This document shows, one piece after another, positions 6,777-12,622 of a stretch of 13,331 bases of DNA (position 1 is the stretch's first letter; the number at the start of each line of letters is the position of its first letter). The stretch is from JBKJML01 sp046596415 (GTDB taxonomy: Bacteria; Actinomycetota; Thermoleophilia; Gaiellales; Gaiellaceae): the NCBI GenBank assembly GCA_046596415.1, contig JBKJML010000196.1:1-13331 (forward strand). Direction: 5' to 3'. The notes beneath the pieces are model-generated. The model saw only the letters and a program-made list of their open reading frames with translations, was not told the origin of the DNA and did not search any database. Both the position numbers and the translations under genes were made by a program.

Positions 6777-7673
6777 CTACTGCCCGGTCGCGGCGTCGTC
6801 TTCGTCCTGGTCACGCTCACGCAGGAACCGCGTCAGCTCCGCAGCGAGCGAATCGCCACTCGGCAGCTCGTCGCCGTCGGTCAGCTCGTCGAGCGTGTCG
6901 GAGCGCCGCTCGAGCTCCTCCACGTAGGCCAGCGTCTCCGCGTCCGAGGACACCGCCTCGGTCACCTGCTCGGAGTAGGCCTCCTCGGCCGCCTCGAGCT
7001 CGTCGACCTCGATCTCGGCGTCGACGAGCCCGCCGAGCCGGTCGAGGAGCGCGCGGGCGGCGCGCGGGCTCGGCGCCAGTGAGACGTAGTGGGGAACGGC
7101 GGCCCAGAGGCTCGCCGCGTCGACACCCTCGGCGCGCAGCCGATCCTGGAGCACGCCCGTGATTCCGGTCGGCCCCTCGTAGCGCGAATGCTGGAGCCCG
7201 AGGCGCTCGACCAGCTCGGGGTCGCTCGCTGCCCCGGTCACCGGCGACGGCCGCGTGTGCGGGACGTCCGCGAGCAGCGAGCCGAGCGTGACGGCGAGCT
7301 CGACATTCAGCGTGAGCGCGACCTCCGCGATCAGCCCACAGAAGGTGCGCCAGCGGTAGTTCGGCTCGACCCCGAGCAGGATCACGGCGTCCCGATCGGT
7401 GCCGGGGATCGGGGCGTGGAAGAAGACGTTCTCGGGCCACTCGATCCGGCGCGTCATCCCCTCGTCGAGCGAGACGCTCGGCCGCACCGCCTGGAAGTCC
7501 ATGAAGCCCTCAGGGTCGAGCTCCGCGAAACGTTGGCCGTCCCAGTGCCGCACCAGGTAGCCGGCGGCGAGCGTCGCGCCCTGACCACCGTCGTTCCAGC
7601 CGCGGAATGCCGCCACCAGCACCGGGCGGCGCAGCACCGGCCAGTTCGAGACGAGGAGATCTTGACCCGGCAT
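6777..7673 (-). CDS. PAC2 family protein
   Basis: This 298-residue soluble protein belongs to the PAC2 (proteasome assembly chaperone 2-like) family, widespread in Actinobacteria and of uncertain role there. Family hallmarks are VLVAAFRGWNDGG (18-30), VILLGVEPNYRWRTF (97-111), LGSLLADVPHTRP (130-142) and EGPTGITGVL (166-175). The region from about 217 to the end is charged and helical, with an acidic tail (RDQDEDDAATGQ), and may form a coiled coil. ATG 7673 is chosen because TAGGGT lies 7 bases upstream. GTG 7682, three codons earlier, is a possible alternative. The gene lies just downstream of ctaA, with the start 10 bases past its stop codon, and could be read from its own promoter, from the ctaA transcript, or both. 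No proteasome gene is in the window. Confidence 0.9.
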   Translation of the reverse strand: MPGQDLLVSNWPVLRRPVLVAAFRGWNDGGQGATLAAGYLVRHWDGQRFAELDPEGFMDFQAVRPSVSLDEGMTRRIEWPENVFFHAPIPGTDRDAVILLGVEPNYRWRTFCGLIAEVALTLNVELAVTLGSLLADVPHTRPSPVTGAASDPELVERLGLQHSRYEGPTGITGVLQDRLRAEGVDAASLWAAVPHYVSLAPSPRAARALLDRLGGLVDAEIEVDELEAAEEAYSEQVTEAVSSDAETLAYVEELERRSDTLDELTDGDELPSGDSLAAELTRFLRERDQDEDDAATGQ

Positions 7674-7680
7674 CCGGTCC

Positions 7681-7686
7681 ACCCTA
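7681..7686 (-). promoter_or_regulatory. -10-like box of the PAC2 gene, overlapping the ctaA stop
   Basis: TAGGGT on the minus strand contains the TAG stop codon of ctaA and ends 7 bases before ATG 7673. It fits the leaderless pattern seen at other genes here, although its spacing is one base longer. The stop codon supplies the TA for free, so this is a weaker case. Confidence 0.35.
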
Positions 7687-8598
7687 CTGCGCCCCGAGCG
7701 CGGCCGGAGGCCGCCAGATCGCTGCGACGAGCGCGACCGTCGCGCCCCAGACGGCGGCGGCAAGGCCGACGTGCACAAGCACGAGCCCCCAGGGCAGGTG
7801 CGTGCGGTACTGGATCTCACCGATCGCCATCTGCAACCCGAGCAGGGCGAGCAGGCCGAGCCCGGCGCGCCAGAGACCGGGGGCACGCTGCCGCTCCCGG
7901 ACGATGTACCAGCCGAGCACGAGCAGGCCGATCCCGAAGGCAGCGGTCGCGCGAACGTGGATGTAGACGGCGTCGAGGAGGACGCCGAGGCGCCGGATCT
8001 CCTCGCCGCCCGAGTGTGGGCCGGAGGCGGTGACGAAGGTGCCGGTGACGACGAGCGTCAGGCAGGCGAGCGCGAGCACGATGCCGACCCAGCGGGCGAA
8101 GGCAGGCAGTGCCGGGCGGCCGGCGCCGGCAACGAACCGCCAGGTCTCGGTCGCCACGACCGTTGCCACCCCGAGCACGACCATCGCGAGCAGGAAATGG
8201 GCCATCACGAGCAGCGGATGGAGGTCGAAGATCACCGTCAGGCCACCGAGCGGTATCTGCGCGATCGTGCCGAGGAAGATGCCGAGCGTTGCGAGACGGA
8301 TGAAGCGCGGTAGACCGACGACGCGGCGCGCCGCGAGCCAGGTGACGAGGCACACGAGGATCGTCAGGAGCGCGACGACCCGGTTTCCGAACTCGATGAA
8401 CGCGTGCCCGCCGCTCGCCGGGAACGGCAGGTCACCACAGCGGGGCCAGTTCTCGCAGCCGAGCCCAGACGCGGTGAGGCGCACAATCGCACCGGTCGTC
8501 ACGACCAGGTAGAGCGCCACGAGCAGGGCAACGACGAAGCGGGCGAAGACCGGAGGGCTGATTGCCCGGGCTCGCGAGCGCCTGAGCGCGGAATCCAC
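7684..8598 (-). CDS. ctaA: Heme A synthase CtaA/COX15
   Basis: This 304-residue integral membrane protein with about eight helices oxidises the methyl group of heme O to heme A, the cofactor of aa3-type cytochrome oxidases. Recognisable elements are TTGAIVRLTASGLGC (34-48) and the loop cysteine pair Cys48/Cys54 (GLGCENWPRC). IEFGNR (68-73), HPLLVMAHFLLA (127-138), the loop TASGPHSGG (190-198) and C-terminal helix motif LVLVHVGLA (272-280) also fit. Candidate heme-ligand histidines are 65, 127 or 134, 214 and 276. The form resembles actinobacterial CtaA (Streptomyces type) more than Bacillus, with Asn72 where the Bacillus enzyme has a heme-ligand His and no second cysteine pair in the C-terminal half. 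GTG 8598 is chosen because TACACT lies exactly 6 bases upstream and a short basic N-terminus then leads into helix 1. Heme O synthase (ctaB) is not in the window. Confidence 0.94.
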   Translation of the reverse strand: MDSALRRSRARAISPPVFARFVVALLVALYLVVTTGAIVRLTASGLGCENWPRCGDLPFPASGGHAFIEFGNRVVALLTILVCLVTWLAARRVVGLPRFIRLATLGIFLGTIAQIPLGGLTVIFDLHPLLVMAHFLLAMVVLGVATVVATETWRFVAGAGRPALPAFARWVGIVLALACLTLVVTGTFVTASGPHSGGEEIRRLGVLLDAVYIHVRATAAFGIGLLVLGWYIVRERQRAPGLWRAGLGLLALLGLQMAIGEIQYRTHLPWGLVLVHVGLAAAVWGATVALVAAIWRPPAALGAQ

Positions 8599-8604
8599 GT
8601 TTCG

Positions 8605-8610
8605 AGTGTA
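8605..8610 (-). promoter_or_regulatory. -10 box of ctaA (leaderless)
   Basis: TACACT on the minus strand is followed by 6 bases and the GTG at 8598. It lies in the 20-base gap after the amidohydrolase stop codon. No convincing -35 box or Shine-Dalgarno sequence is seen. ctaA therefore may be transcribed on its own as well as from the selD operon. Confidence 0.5.
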
Positions 8611-8618
8611 GACGCGGC

Positions 8619-9764
8619 CTAAGGAGGCGGCAGGTTGATCCGTCCGGGCTCGAGGGCGACCCAGCCACCGACCACGACGAACGTGGGATCGGCGAGCCGG
8701 CGGAGATCGAAGAATGGGTTGCCGTGGACGGCGAAGACGTCCGCCGAGCCGCCGGCCATGAGCCTGCCGACGCCCTTCAGCCCGAGATATGCACCCGCGT
8801 CGGCGGTGGCGCGGCGGACGACCTGCTTCGGCGTCAGGCCGACCTGCACCAGCATGCGAAGCTCGTCGCTGTCGATCCCGCGCGGAATGCCGGGGTTGCC
8901 GTAGTCGCTCCCATAGAGGAGCAGGCCTCCCGCACGCACGAACGTCCGGGCGTTGCCTGCGGGCCGGTGGCAGTTGGTGGCCGTGCTGATGACGTGCAGC
9001 GTCCCGACGATCGCGATCTTGCGCCGGGCAAGCTCCTTCATCAGCGCCGGGTCGGGGCGGCCACACGGCAGGAATGGCATGTGCGCGAGCTCGTCGACGC
9101 CGGCCTCCATTCCGAGCCGGGCGGCCTTCGTCGAGCGGACGTGCGCCGTGACGCGCAGGTGCTGGAGATGCGCCTCGGCGACGATCGCGCGGATCTCGGC
9201 ACTCGAAAGGACGGGCCAGTCACCGGGGCCGTAGTCGAGGCCGATCTTGATCACGGCGGCGCCGCGTCGCGCGAGCTTCCGGACGAGTGCGCGACCCTCC
9301 GCCGGCGAGCGGACAACGCCGGCGATACTCGCGCCGCCAAAGGGAATCGGGTATCCGGCCGGCACGGTGACGAACGGGCCGGCGGCGAGGAGGCGCGGGT
9401 ACCCCGGCCGGCGCGACGGCACGGGCAGCGAGAAGATGGGCGCGCCGACATCGCGCACGGTCGTCACCGGCGTTCCGAGCTGGCCCTGGCCGAGCTGATG
9501 CGTGTGCAGGTCGACAAAACCCGGCAGGATCGTCGAGTCGCCGAGGCGAACGGTGCGGCGGGCGCGGATGTCGAGCTTCGATTCCGGGCCGACAGCCACG
9601 ATCGTCCCGCCCCGGACGAGGACGGCGCCCTTCGCGATCATGACGTGACCGTCGAAGACCCGGTCGGCCGTCAACAGGAGATCGCCCTGCACGCTGCCGC
9701 CGGCCCCAGCACCGGCGAGGACGAGCGCGAGGGCGGCGAGCGCGAGCAGAGCGACGCTCCTCAC
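8619..9764 (-). CDS. Secreted metal-dependent amidohydrolase
   Basis: This 381-residue protein of the amidohydrolase superfamily (imidazolonepropionase/prolidase-like branch) begins with a hydrophobic signal sequence (about residues 3-26), so an extracytoplasmic location is likely. The small N-terminal beta domain (27-80) leads to the metal site. Visible ligands are LPGFVDLHTH (His87, His89), a candidate carboxylated Lys173 (VIKIG), His208 (TAHV), His228 (ELAHMP) and Asp287 (YGSDYG). The C-terminal GSADVFAVHGNPF (339-351) is typical of the family. The substrate cannot be predicted; cyclic amides, dipeptides and lactones are all possible for this fold. It starts with GTG inside the selD stop codon (GTGA at 9764-9761), so it is probably translated together with selD. 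A weak GGAG lies about 10 bases upstream. Confidence 0.85.
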   Translation of the reverse strand: MRSVALLALAALALVLAGAGAGGSVQGDLLLTADRVFDGHVMIAKGAVLVRGGTIVAVGPESKLDIRARRTVRLGDSTILPGFVDLHTHQLGQGQLGTPVTTVRDVGAPIFSLPVPSRRPGYPRLLAAGPFVTVPAGYPIPFGGASIAGVVRSPAEGRALVRKLARRGAAVIKIGLDYGPGDWPVLSSAEIRAIVAEAHLQHLRVTAHVRSTKAARLGMEAGVDELAHMPFLPCGRPDPALMKELARRKIAIVGTLHVISTATNCHRPAGNARTFVRAGGLLLYGSDYGNPGIPRGIDSDELRMLVQVGLTPKQVVRRATADAGAYLGLKGVGRLMAGGSADVFAVHGNPFFDLRRLADPTFVVVGGWVALEPGRINLPPP

Positions 9765-10783
9765 CCGAGAGCGACTCCGTTGCCGTCGACGACGCGCCCG
9801 ACACGGCGCAGGAAGAGACCGCGCTCGGTGAATGCCGCCTCGAGCATCAGCCCCTTGTCGGTCGGGAGCGCGACAAGCAGGCCGCCCGCGGTCTGCGGGT
9901 CGTAGGCGAGGGAGAGCAGGTCGTCGGCGACGGACGTCTCGACGTGGGGACCGGCGAAATCGCGGTTGCGGGGGTCACCGCCAGTCCGGATCCCGGCACG
10001 AGCGATCTCGAGCGCGCCGGGAAGCGCCGGTAGCGTCTCGGCGTCGAGCTCGACCCGCACGCCGCTCCGCTCGGCGAGCTCATGCGCGTGGCCGAGCAGA
10101 CCGAAGCCGGTGACGTCGGTGACGGCGCTCGGTGCGAGCGGCCGCAGCGCGTCGGCGGCATCGCGGTTCAAGGTGGTCATCCACCCAACCGCCTCCTCCA
10201 GCGCACCGGCGGGTGCGTCGCCCTGCTTCTCGGCGTGCAAGACGAGGCCGGTGCCGAGCGGCTTCGTCAGCCAGAGCCCGTCGCCCGGGCGGGCGGTCGA
10301 CTTGCGCCAGATCCCGTCCGGATGGACGGTGCCGACGACGGCGAGCCCATACTTCGGCTCGTCGTCGCGCAACGTGTGCCCGCCCGCGAGCAGCCCGCCC
10401 GCCTCGCGCACCTTCTCTCCCGCAGCGGCGAAGATCTCGCCGAGCATGGCGGTCGGCAGGGTCTCCGGGAAGGCCGCGATGGAGAGCGCGAGGAGTGGCG
10501 AGCCGCCCATCGCGAAGACGTCGTTCAGGGCGTTCGTGGCGGCGATCGCACCGAAGGCGCCCGGGTCGTCGACGACGGGCGGGAAGAAGTCCAGCGTGAA
10601 GACCAGCGCGCGCTCGTCGTCGAGGCGATAGACGGCCGCGTCGTCCGCGGGCGCGAGACCCACGAGCAGGTTCTCGGCCTCGACGGGAACGAAGCCGCGG
10701 AGCAGCTCCTCGAGCCGCGCAGCAGAGTACTTCGCCGCGCAGCCACCGGATCGAGCCAGGTCGGTCAGCCGGACGGCCTCCAC
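9761..10783 (-). CDS. selD: Selenide, water dikinase SelD (selenophosphate synthetase)
   Basis: This 340-residue cytosolic enzyme makes monoselenophosphate from selenide and ATP, the selenium donor for selenocysteine and 2-selenouridine. The N-terminal catalytic element SGGCAAK (12-18) has Cys15 and Lys18, so this is a cysteine form rather than a selenoprotein. Other signatures are PADDAAVY (45-52), TLDFFPPVVDDP (63-74), IAATNALNDVFAMGG (80-94), LLAGGHTLRDDEPKYGLAVVG (131-151), VTDVTGFGLLGHAHEL (221-236) and DPQTAGGLL (295-303). Length is typical. GTG 10783 is chosen because TATGTT lies exactly 6 bases upstream and residues EAVRLTDL align with the usual N-terminus. Upstream in-frame codons would give a long, unusual extension. 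The amidohydrolase gene overlaps its stop. No selA, selB, selC or ybbB-type gene is in the window, so the selenium product cannot be inferred. Confidence 0.95.
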   Translation of the reverse strand: MEAVRLTDLARSGGCAAKYSAARLEELLRGFVPVEAENLLVGLAPADDAAVYRLDDERALVFTLDFFPPVVDDPGAFGAIAATNALNDVFAMGGSPLLALSIAAFPETLPTAMLGEIFAAAGEKVREAGGLLAGGHTLRDDEPKYGLAVVGTVHPDGIWRKSTARPGDGLWLTKPLGTGLVLHAEKQGDAPAGALEEAVGWMTTLNRDAADALRPLAPSAVTDVTGFGLLGHAHELAERSGVRVELDAETLPALPGALEIARAGIRTGGDPRNRDFAGPHVETSVADDLLSLAYDPQTAGGLLVALPTDKGLMLEAAFTERGLFLRRVGRVVDGNGVALG

Positions 10784-10789
10784 GGCCTG

Positions 10790-10795
10790 AACATA
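10790..10795 (-). promoter_or_regulatory. -10 box of selD (leaderless)
   Basis: TATGTT on the minus strand is a close match to the -10 consensus and ends 6 bases before the GTG of selD. No clear -35 box is seen at 16-18 bases; the position is instead occupied by the stem of an inverted repeat (10797-10824). The box would drive selD and the overlapping amidohydrolase gene. Confidence 0.5.
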
Positions 10796-10796
10796 C

Positions 10797-10824
10797 AGAC
10801 GGCGGCCCGGGTGGACCGCCGTCT
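10797..10824. repeat. Inverted repeat upstream of selD
   Basis: AGACGGCGG (10797-10805) and CCGCCGTCT (10816-10824) form a perfect 9-base inverted repeat with a 10-base spacer. On the minus strand it sits immediately upstream of the selD -10 box, about where a -35 element or operator would be. It could bind a dimeric regulator. A terminator role is less likely because no T-run follows on either strand. Confidence 0.45.
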
Positions 10825-10843
10825 TCTCAGGGGAGAGGAGAAA

Positions 10844-10897
10844 ATGCAAGTTCTCCACCGCCTCGTTCGCCGCTTCGGCGAGCAGCCCTGCCTGTGA
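10844..10897 (+). CDS. Possible 17-residue leader peptide upstream of the SDR gene
   Basis: ATG 10844 opens a short frame, MQVLHRLVRRFGEQPCL, ending in TGA at 10895-10897. It is preceded by GGGAGAGGAG (10831-10840), which offers GGAG at 8 bases and AGGAG at 3 bases from the ATG. That is a far better Shine-Dalgarno context than most genes here have. It ends 12 bases before the SDR start. No promoter is evident upstream and there is no homology I recognise, so it may be fortuitous. Confidence 0.2.
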   Translation: MQVLHRLVRRFGEQPCL

Positions 10898-10903
10898 GAT
10901 AGT
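10895..10903 (+). promoter_or_regulatory. Extended -10 element of the SDR gene (leaderless)
   Basis: TGA followed directly by GATAGT (10898-10903) resembles an extended -10 element. GATAGT matches four of six consensus bases and ends 6 bases before GTG 10910. The same spacing occurs at selD, ctaA, proC and the helical-repeat gene. Confidence 0.4.
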
Positions 10904-10909
10904 CGGCCC

Positions 10910-11599
10910 GTGCCCTCTGCTCTCGTCACCGGTGGCTCGTCCGGAATCGGCCTCGCGATCGCGCGAATGCTCCGCGACGAAGGCTACGCGCTGACGCTCG
11001 CGTCGCGGACGAAGGAGAAGGTCGAGGCGGCCGCCGCCCAGCTCGGGGCGCACGCGATCGCGGCCGACATGGGCGACGCCGACGACTGCCGCAGCTGCGT
11101 CGAGAAGCATGTCGCGACGCACGGTGGCCTGGACGTGCTCGTCAACTCGGCCGGGATCGGCATCGCAGGACGCGTCGAGGATCAGCCCGCGAAGCACATG
11201 GACCTGATGCTCGGGATCAACCTGCGGGGGCTCGCGCTCGTCACCCAGGCGGCTATTCCTCACCTGCGGTCGACGCGCGGCTGGATCATCAATCTCGCCT
11301 CGATCGCCGGCACCGTAGCCGTGCCGATCCTGCCGATCTACGCCGCCACGAAGGCAGCCGTGATCTCGCTGACAAAGTCGTTGAACGGCGATCTCGACGC
11401 CGACGGAATCCGGGCGATCGCAATCTGCCCCGGCTTCGTCGACACGCCGATGGCGGCGTTCTCGGGCCTGCCCGGTGAGGCGATGATTCAGCCGGAGGAT
11501 TGCGCCGAGGTGGTCAGGATGTGCTTACGGCTGAGCCCGAACGCACGTGTCCCGCAGGTCGTGATCGAGCGCGTCGGCTCGACCGACGGCGTCGGCTGA
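10910..11599 (+). CDS. Short-chain dehydrogenase/reductase (SDR family, classical)
   Basis: This 229-residue cytosolic NAD(P)-dependent oxidoreductase is a little short for a classical SDR (about 250). The Rossmann fold has the cofactor loop TGGSSGIG (7-14), SRT (32-34) after the second strand (the Arg may favour NADP), ADMGD (52-56) and NSAG (79-82). Catalytic residues are Asn104 (GINLRG), Ser131 (LASIAG), Tyr144 and Lys148 (YAATK). PGFVDTPM (174-181) is the usual post-catalytic loop. The substrate loop is short and the substrate is unknown. GTG 10910 places the first strand at residue 3 and fits the -10-like box 6 bases upstream. The gene is divergent from selD with 126 bases between starts and convergent with the sulfurtransferase gene. 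Confidence 0.9.
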   Translation: MPSALVTGGSSGIGLAIARMLRDEGYALTLASRTKEKVEAAAAQLGAHAIAADMGDADDCRSCVEKHVATHGGLDVLVNSAGIGIAGRVEDQPAKHMDLMLGINLRGLALVTQAAIPHLRSTRGWIINLASIAGTVAVPILPIYAATKAAVISLTKSLNGDLDADGIRAIAICPGFVDTPMAAFSGLPGEAMIQPEDCAEVVRMCLRLSPNARVPQVVIERVGSTDGVG

Positions 11600-11684
11600 G
11601 CTCCCACCGAGCCTCCCAGAACGTCGCGATTGCAGCAGCTTTGCGCAGCCCGTCCGGTGCCAGCCACGAGACGGTGGCCGCGGC

Positions 11685-11735
11685 GGACGTGTCCGAAGGA
11701 CGTTCGAGGGACTGTCCCTCGGACACGAACGACGT
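11685..11735. repeat. Nested palindromic element between convergent genes (terminator or REP-like)
   Basis: GTGTCCGA (11689-11696) pairs with TCGGACAC (11719-11726). Inside and competing with it, TTCGAGGG pairs with CCCTCGGA around a 5-base ACTGT loop (11703-11723, allowing one G-U pair). GGACGT is repeated at 11685-11690 and 11698-11703. The element lies in the 144-base gap between the SDR and sulfurtransferase stops. It could terminate both transcripts, though no T-run follows. The nested arrangement also resembles interspersed palindromic repeats; that needs other copies in the genome. The remaining bases 11600-11684 show nothing I recognise. Confidence 0.5.
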
Positions 11736-11743
11736 AGGCGTGT

Positions 11744-12583
11744 CTAGCGCTCGATCGGCACGTCGACGAGGTTGCCCCATTCCGTCCACGAACCGTCGTA
11801 GTTCTTCACGTCGGGGTAGCCGAGTAGCTCGCGGAGGACGAACCACGTGTGCGCGCTGCGCTCGCCGATGCGGCAGTAGGCGAGCACCTCCTTGTCCTCG
11901 GTCACTCCCTTCGCGCCGTAGAGCTCACGCAACTCGTCGGCTGACTTGAAGGTGCCGTCCTCGCGGACGGCCTGCGCCCACGGGATCGATTGTGCGGTCG
12001 GGATGTGGCCGGTGCGCGACGCGCCTTCCTGCTCGTAGCCGGGCGGCGCCATCAGCTCGCCCGAGTACTCCTGCGGGCTACGGACGTCGACGAGCGCGCG
12101 GCCCTCGCGGCCCAGGCCGGCGAGGACGTTGTCGCGACGAACGCGAATCGACTCGTCCGGCTCTGCCGCCGAATAGGCCTTCGGCTCCTTCGCTGGAACC
12201 TCCGTCGAGAGCTCGCGGCCGTCGTCGATCCACTTCTGGCGACCCCCGTCGAGGATCCGCACGTCAGCGTGACCGTAGACCTTGAGATACCAGTACGCGT
12301 ACGCGGCGAACCAGTTGTTCTTGTCACCGTAGACGACGACCGTGGTGTCGTTTTCGATCCCGCGGCCACCGAGCAACTGCTCGAACTGTTCCTTGCCGAC
12401 GATGTCTCGCTCGACCGGATCCTGGAGGTCGTCCTGCCAGTGAAGCTTCACCGCACCGGCGATGTGGCCCTCCTCGTACAGGTCGGTGTTCTCGTCCACC
12501 TCCGCGAGGACGACTGCGGGGTCTTCCAGGTGCTCGGCTACCCACTCGCTGGTCACCAGCACGGACTTCGCATACTCGGCCAT
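11744..12583 (-). CDS. Thiosulfate sulfurtransferase (two-domain rhodanese, CysA2-like)
   Basis: This 279-residue soluble enzyme transfers sulfane sulfur from thiosulfate, via a cysteine persulfide, to cyanide or thiol acceptors. It has two rhodanese domains. The N-terminal one (about 8-125) lacks the active cysteine, having YGDKNN at 85-90. The C-terminal one (about 150-275) carries the active loop CRIGERS (237-243, Cys237) and then NYDGSWTEWGN (261-271). Sequence and length closely resemble mycobacterial CysA2/CysA3. ATG 12583 has a strong TGGAGGG site (12596-12590) 6 bases upstream, unlike most genes in the window. An AT-rich leader with a -10-like TAACTT separates it from the degraded kinase gene. 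Its physiological acceptor is unknown; roles in cyanide detoxification, thiol redox balance or sulfur delivery are all possible. Confidence 0.93.
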   Translation of the reverse strand: MAEYAKSVLVTSEWVAEHLEDPAVVLAEVDENTDLYEEGHIAGAVKLHWQDDLQDPVERDIVGKEQFEQLLGGRGIENDTTVVVYGDKNNWFAAYAYWYLKVYGHADVRILDGGRQKWIDDGRELSTEVPAKEPKAYSAAEPDESIRVRRDNVLAGLGREGRALVDVRSPQEYSGELMAPPGYEQEGASRTGHIPTAQSIPWAQAVREDGTFKSADELRELYGAKGVTEDKEVLAYCRIGERSAHTWFVLRELLGYPDVKNYDGSWTEWGNLVDVPIER

Positions 12584-12589
12584 GGACGT

Positions 12590-12617
12590 CCCTCCATTTC
12601 TTTCCTAAATGAAGTTA
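12590..12617 (-). promoter_or_regulatory. Promoter and ribosome-binding site of the sulfurtransferase gene
   Basis: On the minus strand TAACTT (12617-12612) is a -10 candidate, followed by an AT-rich stretch and TGGAGGG (12596-12590), a strong Shine-Dalgarno sequence 6 bases from the ATG. No good -35 box is visible. The region 12592-12625 is markedly poorer in G+C than everything around it. The element lies only a few bases after the stop of the broken ABC1/UbiB gene. Confidence 0.5.
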
Positions 12618-12622
12618 TGACC

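Noticed and set aside
8599..9066. Upstream extension of ctaA to 9066
   Set aside because: It would overlap the amidohydrolase coding sequence and add a non-membrane, Arg/Pro-rich leader not found in CtaA. GTG 8598 fits family length and promoter spacing.
10784..10909. tRNA-Sec (selC) candidate next to selD
   Set aside because: Neither strand shows a GGTTCGA-type T-arm, a TCA anticodon loop or a long acceptor stem with CCA in this gap; only a single 9-bp inverted repeat is present.
10784..11263. Upstream extension of selD to start codons as far as 11263
   Set aside because: The extension would cross the SDR gene and add unrelated sequence before the usual SelD N-terminus. The GTG at 10783 has a -10 box at the leaderless distance.
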